From: Bin87 sp965220095
GTDB lineage: Bacteria > Chloroflexota > Dehalococcoidia > Lucifugimonadales > UBA3495
Reading direction: 5' to 3'
DNA: 64,000 bases
Assembly (NCBI GenBank): GCA_965220095.1
Contig: OZ244805.1
Coordinates: 372,001 to 436,000 of the forward strand
Part shown: positions 1 to 8,987 of the stretch, in pieces
Layout of the letters: each line of letters opens with the position of its first letter
Numbering within the stretch: position 1 is the stretch's first letter
Notes under the pieces: generated by a model
Databases searched by the model: none
What the model was told of the DNA's origin: nothing
The model's input: only the letters and a program-made list of their open reading frames with translations
Made by a program: the position numbers and the translations under genes

Positions 1-2
1 CG

Positions 3-368
3 CAGCGGGGAAGTGTATGGGGGGCCCAGGTCGAAGGTGACGTGGCGCAATCGCCGGCTGTCGCCGGCGGTAGAGTTTACGTTGCCAGCGTCTCAGGCAT
101 GGTCTCTGCTTTGGGGGCATCCTCGGGAGAGGTGCTGTGGCAAACGGACATGGGGAGTCCGGTGACCACTGCCCCCACCGTGGCGGGACCTACCGTCCTG
201 GTTGGTACAGAATCAGGTACGGTTGCCGGTTTGGACGCCCTCAACGGACAGTTGTCGTGGGGATTCGAGACAGGAGGCAAGATAACCGGCAGTCCTGTGG
301 TGGCTGCGACAACCCTGTATGTCGTCTCCCATGATGGCAACCTTTACGCATTGGAGGCTGTCCCCTAA
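3..368 (+). CDS. PQQ-like beta-propeller repeat protein, C-terminal part
   Basis: The frame is open from the window edge to TAA at 366-368, so only the last ~121 residues are visible. They form tandem blades of the PQQ-enzyme-like type: 'GGRVYVAS..GMVSALGASSGEVLW', 'GPTVLVGTESGTVAGLDALNGQLSW' and 'ATTLYVVSHDGNLYALEA'. Each blade ends in a Gly-x-Leu/Val-Trp strand. Proteins of this kind (BamB-like, quinoprotein-like) are usually exported or membrane attached, but the N-terminus lies outside the window, so location and partner are unknown. IS701 copy 1 inserted exactly after the stop codon: its 4-bp target CTAA (365-368) contains the TAA, so the gene itself is not damaged. Confidence 0.8.
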   Translation, partial: QRGSVWGAQVEGDVAQSPAVAGGRVYVASVSGMVSALGASSGEVLWQTDMGSPVTTAPTVAGPTVLVGTESGTVAGLDALNGQLSWGFETGGKITGSPVVAATTLYVVSHDGNLYALEAVP

Positions 369-1279
369 TATTACAACGACGGTTGGTATGGTAGGATAGT
401 TGGCGAGTTAGCGTAGGCCACGGGAGGTGGGGTAAGGTGGTAGATGCGGCGGCTTTGGGGCAGATGTGCGGGGCCTTTCAGGATTTTCACGCTTACTTCA
501 GTTCGCTGTTTGGCCGTCGGGAATCGCGGGAGCACGGTCAGAACTATCTCCAAGCCCTGCTGGTGCAGTCCCAGGACCGGCGCAACGCTGAGAACCTGTC
601 GGAGTCAGTGGGCGTATCCGCCCGGGGATGCAGCGTTTTCTTACCGAGGCACCTTGGGACGACGACCTGGTGATGGGCCGGCTCCAAGAGTACCTGGGGC
701 CCCGGCTGGAGCATCGGGAGGGGGTATGGGTGCTGGACGGCAGCGACTTTCCCAAGCAGGGTGTGAAGTCGGTGGGGGTGGCGAGGCAGTATTGCGGCAG
801 ACTGGGGAAGGTGGCGAACTGCCAGGCGGGTATGTTCTTGGCCTACGTCAGCCCGTTGGGCCGGGCGTTGGTGGGCAAGCGGCTGTATCTGCCGGTGGGC
901 TGGACTTCGGACGATGAGCGGTGCCAGGCGGCGGGGGTGCCGGAGGAGAAACGCAGCTACCGGTCAAAGACGGAGTTGGCGTTGGAGATGGTGGAACAGG
1001 CCCTGGCTCGGGGACACCTGCGTGCCGGATGGGTGGCTGGGGATGACGCTTTTGGGATGTCGCCGTCCTTTCGGGAAGGACTGTTAGCCCTGGGGATGGG
1101 TTACGTCCTGGACATTCCGGCGAACTTCACGGTGTGGCCTGAGGAGCCCGAGTGGACCAGTCCGGCTTACCAGGGTAAAGGGCGCCCCCGCAAACCCAAG
1201 CTAGGCTTTACGCATAATTTAGAAAAAGTATAAAGACAAGGTAAGTTGGCCTGACCAAAATCTCACTAAAGGCCCAGCT

Positions 1280-2663
1280 ATGCTTACCCTGCCCAATGCC
1301 ATTGTATCCATACTCATTCCCTTCGCAACGCTGTTTACCAACCCGACCTGGCGGAAAGCCCAGGTACTGCTGGTGAGCGCGATCCTGACCCCGGGTCAGC
1401 GCACCGTCGCCGCGGCCCTGCGGGTCATGGGCCGCAGCGATCACCGCGATTACGCCCGCTACCATGAGGTGCTCAACCGGGCGGTGTGGTCGCCCCGTGC
1501 AGCGGCGCGCATCCTCTTGGTGTTGCTGCTCCAGCACCTTGATGGTGGGGATGGCCCCTTGGTCTTCGGCATCGACGAAACCCTGGAACGGCGTCGCGGC
1601 GCCAAGATCAAAGGTCGGGGCATCTACCGCGACGCGGTGCGTTCCAGCCGGAGCCAACTGGTCAAGGCCAGCGGCCTGCGCTGGATCTCCCTGATGTGGC
1701 TGGGCCACGTGCCCTGGGCCGGACGCCATTGGGCCTTGCCGGCGCTCACCGTGCTGGCGCCATCGACCCGGTACTACCAACAGCAGGGACGTCGGCACAA
1801 GAAGCTCACCGACTGGGCGCGACAGATGATCCTGCAACCCCGCTCATGGTGAGCCTGCCGAACCACGCTGGCTGCCCCAACGTCCACTGGCGCTGGTGGG
1901 CGACAACAGCTACGCCGTGCTGGACCTGCTCCACTGCTGCCAATCCCTCCGTGAACCCGTTACCCTCATTGCCAGACTACGGCTGGACGCCGCTCTCTAT
2001 GCGCCCGCGCCAGCCCGTCAGCCGGGTCAGAACGGCCGCCCGCCGCTGAAAGGCGCGCGGCGACCCGCGCTGAAAACGATCCTCGACCAGCCCCAGGCAA
2101 CTTGGGCCAGTGTGGCCGTGGCCTGGTATGACGGCGCCACCCGCACGGTGGAACTCACGTCGCAAACGGCGGTCTGGTACCGCTCCGGCAAGCCTCCAGT
2201 CCTCATCCGCTGGGTGCTGATCCGAGATCCCCAGGGCTCCTTCGCCACCCAGGCCTTGCTGTGCACCGACCCCGCCGCGGACCCGACCCAGATCCTGGAA
2301 TGGTTTGTCCTGCGCTGGCAACTGGAAGTTACTTTCCGGGAGGTGCGGACCCACCTGGGCCTGGAAACCCAACGCCAGTGGTCCGACCTGGCCATCGCCC
2401 GCACCACGCCCGTCCTGCTGGGAATCTTCTCCTGGACCACCCTGGCCGCCCACGGGTTGCAAAAACAGCGCCCCATGACCCAGCGCCGAGCGGCCTGGTA
2501 CGACAAGCCGTTGCCGACCTTCGTGGACGCCATCGCCCTGGTGCGACGCCACCTGTGGCTGGCGTCGGAGGGTTTTTCAACGTCGGCCACCGACCCCGAC
2601 ATTCAGGAACTCCCGGTCGCCCTGTACCACCGACTTGTAGATTCGCTGGCTTACGCCGCTTGA
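1280..2663 (+). pseudogene. IS4-family transposase, split into two frames
   Basis: The first frame (1280-1852, 190 aa) holds the first catalytic Asp (FGIDETL). The second (open from about 1830, no good start before GTG 1896, to 2663) holds the second Asp (VGDNSYAVLD) and the Glu (RWQLEVTF). The intact relatives at 35559-36920 and 40158-41519 encode one 453-aa protein. A 26-bp repeat at 1840-1865 adds a net 22 bp, shifts the frame and supplies the TGA at 1850-1852. The second frame could be read by re-initiation or be supplied in trans, but nothing in the sequence proves it. Confidence 0.88.
1840..1865 (+). repeat. 26-bp dispersed repeat inside the IS4 transposase gene
   Basis: Starts CCGCTCATGGTGAGCC and ends TGCCGAACCA. 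It differs at two bases from the chromosomal repeat at 54185-54220 (read on the minus strand) and resembles 50592-50622. It is absent from the intact IS4 copies. The same 26 bp occurs in the other split copies at 6026-6051, 19907-19932, 23752-23777 and 25883-25908. Confidence 0.85.
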
Positions 2664-2891
2664 AATGCGGAAAGTCCAGCTGAGCTGCGGAGCGGACAGC
2701 GGCGGACCATGGGGGAGCGGGCGGCTGCCATTCCGGAGGAAGCGTGGCGAGCGATCACAGTGTCAAGAGCGTCAGCAAAACGGACCACTGTGGCGGAGTA
2801 AAGCCGTACCACGGGGATAATGCCTGACGGCTTTGACCAGACTGGAGACAGGGCTGACCGGAGAACGAGCGGGGCTGGCGTTGGCTTGGGC

Positions 2892-3674
2892 CTAAGCGTC
2901 GGCCGGTTCTTCGGAGGGCGATGAAACAGCGCTCTGCCGGCTGCCTTTCAGACGGTAGCTGTCACCATTCATCTCGATGATGTGCACGTGGTGGGTGAGG
3001 CGGTCCAGCAGTGCGCCGGTGAGCCTTTCCGAGCCAAAGACCTCGGTCCACTCGTCGAAGGGCAGGTTGGTGGTGACCAGGATGGAGCCTCGTTCGTAGC
3101 GTTGGCTGAAGACCTCGAAGAGCAGTTCCGCGCCGGTGGTGGATAGCGGCACGAAGCCCAACTCGTCGACGATGAGCAGCTTGAGGCGGGCCAGCTGCCG
3201 CTGCAGGTTGAGCAGTCTGCGGTCGTCCCTGGCCTCCATGAGTTCGTGGACCAGGGCCGCGGCGGTGGTGAAACCCACCGACATTCCCCTTTGGCAGGCG
3301 GCCAGGCCCAGTCCCAGGGCGACGTGGGTCTTGCCGGTGCCGCTGTTGCCGATGGCGATGACGTTCTCTCTGCGCTCGACGTATTCACACCGGGCCAGTT
3401 GCATGACCAGTGGCTTGTTCAGCGACGGGATGGCCAGGAAGTCGAAGGTGTCCAGGCTCTTCGTGGCGGGGAAGCGGCCGGCGCGGATGCGGCGCTGCAC
3501 CATGCGCTGGTGGCGGTCGATGAGTTCCAGTTCGGCGAGACGCAGCAGGTAGTCCGGGTGATCGGCGCCTTCGGCGGCGCACTGGGTGGCCAGCTTGCGG
3601 TACTCCCTCAGGAAGGTGGGCAGCTTCAGCTCCTTGAGGTGGTGTTCCAGGAGCAGCGTTGACCGGGTGCTCAT
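2892..3674 (-). CDS. istB: IS21 helper ATPase IstB
   Basis: 260-aa AAA+ ATPase that assists the IstA transposase in target choice and strand transfer. Visible parts are the IstB-type N-terminal helical region (LLEHHLKELKLPTF), Walker A GNSGTGKTH at about residue 105, Walker B-like LLIVDELGF, and the TTNLPFDEW motif typical of IstB. Length is normal for the family. The ATG at 3672-3674 overlaps the istA stop (ATGA), the coupled arrangement usual for IS21. Intact. Confidence 0.93.
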   Translation of the reverse strand: MSTRSTLLLEHHLKELKLPTFLREYRKLATQCAAEGADHPDYLLRLAELELIDRHQRMVQRRIRAGRFPATKSLDTFDFLAIPSLNKPLVMQLARCEYVERRENVIAIGNSGTGKTHVALGLGLAACQRGMSVGFTTAAALVHELMEARDDRRLLNLQRQLARLKLLIVDELGFVPLSTTGAELLFEVFSQRYERGSILVTTNLPFDEWTEVFGSERLTGALLDRLTHHVHIIEMNGDSYRLKGSRQSAVSSPSEEPADA

Positions 3675-5170
3675 GCCACCCTCCCCGACAACAGGCTCAT
3701 GTAGTCCGTGGCGCGGGTGGTCTGCACGCTGACCCGGGGCAGGTAGGGATACAGGTCAAGATCGAGGCGAGGTGGTCTGCCTTCGATACGGCACAGCAGC
3801 AGATGCTTCACGGCGACGAAGCTGATGGCGCTCAGCCGGAGGGCGTCCTGCACGGCGTGGTGGACTTCCTGGTCAGAGAAGTTCTCCAGGAGACGCAGCA
3901 CCGGCACGTATTCGCGCTTGCTCCGTTTGCCCATGCGTGCCTCCAGCAGACGCCGCAGCGTCTGATACTCTTCCGGCAGATCCCACCCCTGCAGCGGCGC
4001 AGCCTGATCCAGCGCGGCGGTCTTCCGCTCCAACAGCGGCAGGTAGTGGATGGGGTCGAAGACAAAGTCGTCCTGCTCGTAGGAGCGGGGATGTCGGGCG
4101 ATGACCTCGGCGCCGCCGCTGATCACCACCTGGTCCACGTAGCCTCTGACCAGCACCTCCCGGTGTCCGTAGGCCACCGGCGCCGAGTAGTCGTTGGTGC
4201 GGTAGCGTACCAGGGACAATGAACTGACCCGGCTGGGCTGTTTGTCGCAGGCATCATAGGGCACGGCGGGCAAAGGCAGCAGCGCGTCCAGGTCCCGCTC
4301 CATCCGCTGGCCGATGGTCTCGGTGTGTCCCCGTAGCGTGGCGTCCATGCGCTCCAGGCACCTTTGCTCCAGGTGAGCATTCAGCGCCTCGAAACTCCCC
4401 ACCCGGGGCACCGGCACCAGGAAGTTGCGCCGCGCGTAGCCTACCATCCCTTCGACCTTTCCTTTGTCATTGCCCTTGCCGGGACGACCGAACCGGTCCT
4501 CGAACAGGTAGTGGGACTGCAACTCGGTGAAGGCTCGGGTGCGCTTCCGACGCCCGTCGCCCAGTATCCGGGCCACCGCCAGTTTGGTATTGTCGTACAG
4601 GATGCTCTGGGGCGCCCCGCCCAGCAAGGCAAAGGCGGACACGTGGCCGTCCAGAAAGGCCTCGGTGGTCTCCGCCGGATACGCCTTCACGAAGCAGCCG
4701 TCGCTGTGGGGCAGGTCCAACACGAAGTAGTGCACCTTGCGCTCCACACCGGCGACGATCGCCACCGCCTCGCCGAAATCGCACTGGGCGTGGCCGGGTG
4801 CATGGGACAACGGCACGAACATCTCCTGCGTCCGCCGCCCACGCTCCCTGACGTAGTCCTTGACTATGGTGTACTGACCGTCGAACCCGTACTCGTCCTT
4901 GAGCCGCTCGAAGACTCGCTTGGCCGTGTGACGCTGCTTCCTGGGAACTCGGCTATCGCCTTCCAGGATCGCGTCAATCACGCCGGTGAAGGCCTCCAGC
5001 TTGGGTCGCCGTGGCGGACCCTCTCGTCGGTAGCCCGGCGGAACCGAGTAGGACAGCATCTTGCGCACGGTGTCCCGGTGCAGGCCGAACACCCGGGAGG
5101 CTTCCCGAACGCTCATGCCCTCCACCAGGCAGGCCCGCCGCACCTGAACGTACATCTCCACTGAATACAT
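3671..5170 (-). CDS. istA: IS21 transposase IstA
   Basis: 499-aa DDE transposase. It has an N-terminal helix-turn-helix (SVREASRVFGLHRDTVRKML), then an RVE-type core with Asp in HAQCDFGEAVAIV, Asp in ILYDNTKLAV and Glu in KGKVEGMVGYARRN, then the C-terminal Mu-type region. Start chosen at ATG 5168-5170 (MYSVEMYVQ), preceded by GGAGGGTGAG; an in-frame upstream codon at 5200 has no such signal. Apparently intact, though the element has lost its right end and is probably not mobile on its own. Confidence 0.92.
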   Translation of the reverse strand: MYSVEMYVQVRRACLVEGMSVREASRVFGLHRDTVRKMLSYSVPPGYRREGPPRRPKLEAFTGVIDAILEGDSRVPRKQRHTAKRVFERLKDEYGFDGQYTIVKDYVRERGRRTQEMFVPLSHAPGHAQCDFGEAVAIVAGVERKVHYFVLDLPHSDGCFVKAYPAETTEAFLDGHVSAFALLGGAPQSILYDNTKLAVARILGDGRRKRTRAFTELQSHYLFEDRFGRPGKGNDKGKVEGMVGYARRNFLVPVPRVGSFEALNAHLEQRCLERMDATLRGHTETIGQRMERDLDALLPLPAVPYDACDKQPSRVSSLSLVRYRTNDYSAPVAYGHREVLVRGYVDQVVISGGAEVIARHPRSYEQDDFVFDPIHYLPLLERKTAALDQAAPLQGWDLPEEYQTLRRLLEARMGKRSKREYVPVLRLLENFSDQEVHHAVQDALRLSAISFVAVKHLLLCRIEGRPPRLDLDLYPYLPRVSVQTTRATDYMSLLSGRVA

Positions 5171-5211
5171 CCATCTCACCCTCCAAAGGCTGATAATCAA
5201 CCTTATAGAAG

Positions 5212-6690
5212 CTGGACTTTCCGCATTTCAAGCGGCGTAAGCCAGGGAATCGACAAGTCGGTGGTACAGAGCGACTGGGAGTTCCTGCGTATCGGGGTCG
5301 ACGGCCGACGTTGAAAAACCCTCCGAGGCCAGCCACAGGTGGCGTCGCACCAGGGCAATGGCGTCCACGAAGGTCGGCAACGGCTTGTCGTACCAGGCCG
5401 CTCGGCGCTGGGTCATGGGGCGCTGTTTTTGCAACCCGTGGGCGGCCAGGGTGGTCCAGGAGAAGATTCCCAGCAGGACGGGCGTGGTGCGGGCGATGGC
5501 CAGGTCGGACCACTGGCGTTGGGTTTCCAGGCCCAGGTGGGTCCGCACCTCCTGAAAGGTAACTTCCAGTTGCCAGCGCAGGACAAACCATTCCAGGATC
5601 TGGGTCGGGTCCGCGGCGGGGTCGGTGCACAGCAAGGCCTGGGTGGCGAAGGAGCCCTGGGGATCCCGGATCAGCACCCAGCGGATGCGGACTGGAGACT
5701 TGCCGGAGCGGTACCAGACCGCCGTTTGCGACGTGAGTTCCACCGTGCGGGTGGCGCCGTCATACCAGGCCACGGCCACGCTGGCCCAAGTTGCCTGGGG
5801 CTGGTCGAGGATCGTTTTCAGCGCGGGTCGCCGCGCGCCTTTCAGCGGCGGGCGGCCGTTCTGACCCGGCTGACGGGCTGGCGCGGGCGCATAGAGAGCG
5901 GCGTCCAGCCGTAGTCTGGCAATGAGGGTAACGGGTTCACGGAGGGATTGGCAGCAGTGGAGCAGGTCCAGCACGGCGTAGCTGTTGTCGCCCACCAGCG
6001 CCAGTGGACGTTGGGGCAGCCAGCGTGGTTCGGCAGGCTCACCATGAGCGGGGTTGCAGGATCATCTGTCGCGCCCAGTCGGTGAGCTTCTTGTGCCGAC
6101 GTCCCTGCTGTTGGTAGTACCGGGTCGAGGGCGCCAGCACGGTGAGCGCCGGCAAGGCCCAATGGCGTCCGGCCCAAGGCACGTGGCCCAGCCACATCAG
6201 GGAGATCCAGCGCAGGCCGCTGGCCTTGACCAGTTGGCTCCGGCTGGAACGCACCGCGTCGCGGTAGATGCCCCGACCTTTGATCTTGGCGCCGCGACGC
6301 CGTTCCAGGGTTTCGTCGATGCCGAAGACCAAGGGGCCATCCCCACCATCAAGGTGCTGGAGCAGCAACACCAAGAGGATGCGCGCCGCTGCACGGGGCG
6401 ACCACACCGCCCGGTTGAGCACCTCATGGTAGCGGGCGTAATCGCGGTGATCGCTGCGGCCCATGACCCGCAGGGCCGCGGCCACGGTGCGCTGACCCGG
6501 GGTCAGGATCGCGCCCACCAGCAGTACCTGGGCTTTCCGCCAGGTCGGGTTGGTAAACAGCGTTGCGAAGGGAATGAGTATGGATACAATGGCATCGGGC
6601 AGGGTAAGCATAGCTGGGCCTTTAGTGAGATTTTGGTCAGGCCAGCTTACCCTGTCTTTATACTTTTTCTAAATTATGCGTAAAGCCTAG
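5212..6690 (-). mobile_element. IS4-family element, copy 2 (1479 bp, split form)
   Basis: Same termini as copy 1 in opposite orientation. Flanks are AGAAG (5207-5211) and CCAAG (6691-6695), which do not match. One side adjoins the cut IS21 and the other a truncated membrane-protein gene, so this copy marks a deletion or recombination junction. The right 5-mer equals the left 5-mer of copy 1 (1196-1200). Confidence 0.9.
5228..6611 (-). pseudogene. IS4-family transposase, split into two frames
   Basis: First frame 6039-6611 (190 aa, first Asp). Second frame ends at 5228 (from GTG 5995, 255 aa; second Asp and Glu). The break is the 26-bp repeat at 6026-6051, identical in position and sequence to copy 1. 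Otherwise both halves are full length with only scattered substitutions. Confidence 0.88.
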
Positions 6691-7001
6691 CCAAGAGCCC
6701 GTTGCACTCTCAGGATTCCCTCGTAATCTGACGGCATCAATAATGCGAAAAACTTGTTGAACGCCGCGACGACGGCCGTGCCCTCTAACGCTGTAACCGC
6801 TATCAAAAATGCCAGGGATTGCAATAAGTCCAGGTTGACTTCGGCCCCTTCAATAGGGACCGGCTCAAACAAGTCTCTGGACCACCCAAGCCAAATCAAA
6901 TAGGCGAGACCCAAGATAGCGGTGGTCCAGACGAATATACGGTAAGCGTAATGGGCTGCGACCAGTTTGGCCGCCAATTTGTCAACTGATTTTGTTTCCA
7001 T
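6687..7001 (-). CDS. Small membrane protein, C-terminus cut by IS4 copy 2
   Basis: 104 aa are visible. They contain two hydrophobic segments (YRIFVWTTAILGLAYLIWLG and LLQSLAFLIAVTALEGTAVV) separated by a short acidic loop. The family is not recognised. The stop codon (TAG) is formed by the first bases of the IS4 end, so the natural C-terminus, after 'ILRVQRALG', has been lost. Whether the shortened product works is unknown. The ATG at 6999-7001 has no strong ribosome-binding site. Confidence 0.55.
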   Translation of the reverse strand: METKSVDKLAAKLVAAHYAYRIFVWTTAILGLAYLIWLGWSRDLFEPVPIEGAEVNLDLLQSLAFLIAVTALEGTAVVAAFNKFFALLMPSDYEGILRVQRALG

Positions 7002-7240
7002 TTCACGAAGTGAGGCGAAGCTGTTTGAAATTCGATGCGATTCGCGTAATGGCTGTCTGGTTCGATCCCCTACTCAGGGTACGATAGAGGCCGTCGGAGG
7101 AGACAATTGTCCGCTCCAATGGACGCGGCGCGGTCCTGAATCCGAGCCCGCCCGCGCTGTCAGTCGGGCGCACGGGGTACCGCCGCTACGATAGCACCAG
7201 CCCAGGCGGGCGTAACGGCAGCGTGGCGTGGGCCTGCGGA

Positions 7241-7594
7241 CTATCCCAGCACCGGCTCCAGCTTGTCCAGGAGGCGCTCCACGTCGTTCAGAGAGTCCTC
7301 GATGTCCTCGGGTGCCGTCTCATCCTCATAGAAGTTGCCATGAAGGGCGTCGGCCACCTGGTACCAGCGGTAGATGTCACGGTTACCGGTCTCGGCCCGT
7401 AGCCGGCTGGCTACGCGGGATAGATGTCGGTGTTTGCCATGTTCCCAGCCGCGCTGTTCGGCGATCGCCTTCAGCATGAGGGCCGCAGCGCCCCAACCCT
7501 TCTCGGAGGCCTGGCGCACGTCGCCCTGGGCCAGCTCGGCGCGGGCCTGCGCCAGGAGGGTCCGGCTGTCGTTCCGGTACTTCTGGGTCGTCAC
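7241..7594 (-). CDS. PaREP1/HEPN-like small protein
   Basis: 117 aa and all-helical in appearance, with the block 'AELAQGDVRQASEKGWGAAALMLKAIAEQRGWEH' that resembles PaREP1-type proteins, a HEPN-like family. The match is by motif only. GTG at 7592-7594 (reading V/M-TTQKYR) was chosen because GAGGA lies just upstream and because the paralogue at 50902 starts with the same MTTQ. An ATG four codons upstream is the alternative. The second half (HLSRVASRLRAET..ALHGNFYED) also aligns with the paralogues at 50902-51252 and 60414-60911. HEPN proteins are often nucleases or toxin partners, but no RxxxxH motif is evident and function is unknown. Confidence 0.75.
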   Translation of the reverse strand: MTTQKYRNDSRTLLAQARAELAQGDVRQASEKGWGAAALMLKAIAEQRGWEHGKHRHLSRVASRLRAETGNRDIYRWYQVADALHGNFYEDETAPEDIEDSLNDVERLLDKLEPVLG

Positions 7595-7609
7595 GGTGTT
7601 CCTCATCCA

Positions 7610-7962
7610 CAAGAATAACACGTAGGGTGTCGCGGCCGTTTGAGCGCAAGGGGAGCCCCCGGAAGGGTCGGTGTCCGGTTCGTCCAATCGCCGTTACGTA
7701 AAACGCCCGTGTGGGGTTCGGCCCGCTGGCGGATTGCGTCGCGGCATTCGCCCTTATCCTTGATGTCCACCCACATGCACAGCGCCTTTCGTCCCCCGCC
7801 GAAGGCCAGTTCCTCCGGCCTGGCCCCTATTAGGGTTTCTCTAGCGAACATCCAAGCATTCCTTGCGTTGGAAGCGCAGCCGCCCGCCCAGCGGCCTCCC
7901 AACGAATACCTTGACCGGATGGTTGTTGCTGGTGAACAGTCCGTGATCTGCTGTTCCAGTTG
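7610..7962. other. Unresolved stretch between PaREP1-like gene and IS21 copy 2
   Basis: No convincing gene. A minus-strand frame ending at 7603 contains a protein-like run (RPEELAFGGGRKALCMWVDI) that may be the tail of a gene cut by the IS21 remnant. It has no start and no recognised family. Confidence 0.35.
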
Positions 7963-8987
7963 GTACTCAGCCACTCGGGGTGGCGCTACGCTGAGGTCGC
8001 CGCCGGTGAGACCTTCCTGGCGTTGCAGCGGGGATTGCAGAATGCCCTGTGGATCCTGGGCGGCGTCCCCCAGATACTGCGCAGCGACAATCTGTCGGCG
8101 GCCACCCACGAGGTGAAACGCAGCCGCGGCCGCGCGCTGAACGACAATTACGCCGCCCTGCTGGACCACTATGGCCTCAGCTCCACCCGCATCAATCGCG
8201 GCCAGAGCCATGAAAACGGCGTCGCCGAGCAGGCTCACTACCGCCTCAAGGACGCCGTCGACCAGGCCCTCATCCTGCGCGGCAGCCGCGATTTCGACAC
8301 CGCCGACGACTACGCCGGTTTCGTCCGGGAGATGGTCGCCAGACGCAATCGTCTGGTACAGGGGAAGCTGGAGCAGGCGATGCCTTGCCTACGCTCCCTG
8401 CCGCCAGCTCCCGTGCCGGAATACGTCAACTACCAGTCCAGGGTGCGCAAGTGGAGCACCATCCAGGTAGCGGGACATAGCTACAGCGTGCCCTCCCGTC
8501 TCATCGGGAAGGAAGTGCAGATCCGTCTGTACGCCGACTGGGTGGAAGTGTACTACAAGGGCCATCCGGTGGAACGGATGGAGCGGGTGCGTGGCGAGGG
8601 GGAAGCCAACGTCAATTACCGCCACGTCATCGGATCCCTGGTGCGCAAGCCCGGAGCCTTTGCCCGCTACCGCTTCCGGGAGCAGCTGTTTCCCACCATG
8701 CACTTCCGGCTGGCCTACGACGCGCTGCGGGAATGGCGTGGTGAGCGTGCCGACGTGGGTACGTGCGCATCCTGCACCTGGCGGCGACCACCATGGAAGC
8801 CACGGTGGACAGCGCGCTGTCGTTGCTGCTGGAAGCAGGTCAGCCCTTCGACTACGCCGAAGTGCGGGATCTGGCCGAGCCCAAGGTGCCCGAAGCCCCG
8901 CTGTTGACTCTGTCTGGCCAGCCGGACCTGAGAATCTACGACCGCTTGCTCACGGCCAGCCTGGCGGCGGCGGGGCTGTGCGCATGA
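7963..8987 (+). pseudogene. istA: IS21 transposase IstA, 5'-truncated and frameshifted
   Basis: The frame enters at about 7963 (SHSGWRYAEV), so the HTH and first catalytic Asp are absent. The second Asp (LRSDNLSAA) and Glu (HENGVAEQAH) remain, followed by the C-terminal domain. A base is lost near 8760: the frame ends in 'ERADVG' and continues in another frame as 'YVRILHLAATTMEATVDSALSLLL' to TGA 8985-8987. The stop overlaps the istB start as ATGA. Divergent from the IS21 copies at 2761 and 24734. Confidence 0.85.

Larger units (their letters stand above)
1201..2679 (+). mobile_element. IS4-family element, copy 1 (1479 bp, split form)
   Basis: Ends are CTAGGCTTTACGC (left) and GCGGAAAGTCCAG (right), an imperfect inverted repeat shared by all seven copies. 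It is inserted in IS701 copy 1. Flanking 5-mers are CCAAG (1196-1200) and CTGAG (2680-2684), two differences from a perfect duplication. Removing the element plus CTGAG restores the IS701 frame, so CTGAG is probably a mutated duplicate. Confidence 0.9.
369..2760 (+). mobile_element. IS701-family element, copy 1 (interrupted and 3'-truncated)
   Basis: The left end TATTACAACGACGGTT begins at 369 and matches both ends of the complete copy at 11135-12593. It is preceded by CTAA, which fits the YTAR target preference of IS701. The element runs to 1200, is interrupted by IS4 copy 1 (1201-2679), resumes at about 2680 and is cut at 2760, where IS21 copy 1 starts. The right end and second target duplicate are missing. 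Confidence 0.85.
437..2760 (+). pseudogene. IS701-family DDE transposase, broken copy
   Basis: Homologous to the transposase at 11256-12521. Three lesions are visible. The ATG of copy 2 is replaced here by GTA, leaving GTG at 437 as the only nearby start. One base is missing near 626, so the N-terminal frame (437-673) and the frame from 628 do not join. IS4 copy 1 sits after 'RPRKPK' at 1200. The frame continues after that insertion as 'LRSGQRRTM..IPEEAW', matching 'LKGGQRRTM..LPEEAW' of copy 2, until IS21 cuts it at 2760. The first two acidic residues (VLDGSDFPKQG, AGDDAFGMS) remain but the C-terminal Glu region is gone. Confidence 0.88.
2761..5211 (-). mobile_element. IS21-family element, copy 1 (right end missing)
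   Basis: Begins TGTCAAGAGCGTC at 2761 inside the IS701 transposase, then a ~130-bp non-coding end, then istB and istA on the minus strand. The sequence upstream of istA runs only ~40 bp before IS4 copy 2 starts at 5212. No opposite IS21 terminus is visible on either side of that copy. Confidence 0.75.

Noticed and set aside
2027..2602. Long open frames on the strand opposite the IS4 transposases (190-210 aa, repeated in every copy)
   Set aside because: They mirror the conserved high-GC transposase frame, have no RBS or domain, and exist only because the copies are near identical.
1201..6690. Clear composite transposon made by IS4 copies 1 and 2 around IS21
   Set aside because: The outer CCAAG match is only 5 bp, and IS701 sequence continues on the inner side of copy 1, so independent insertions explain the layout as well. 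Kept only as a possibility within a finding.
7046..7090. T-arm-like sequence (GGTTCGATCCCCTA) suggesting a tRNA
   Set aside because: The bases on either side do not form the T stem, and no acceptor or anticodon arm could be built around it.
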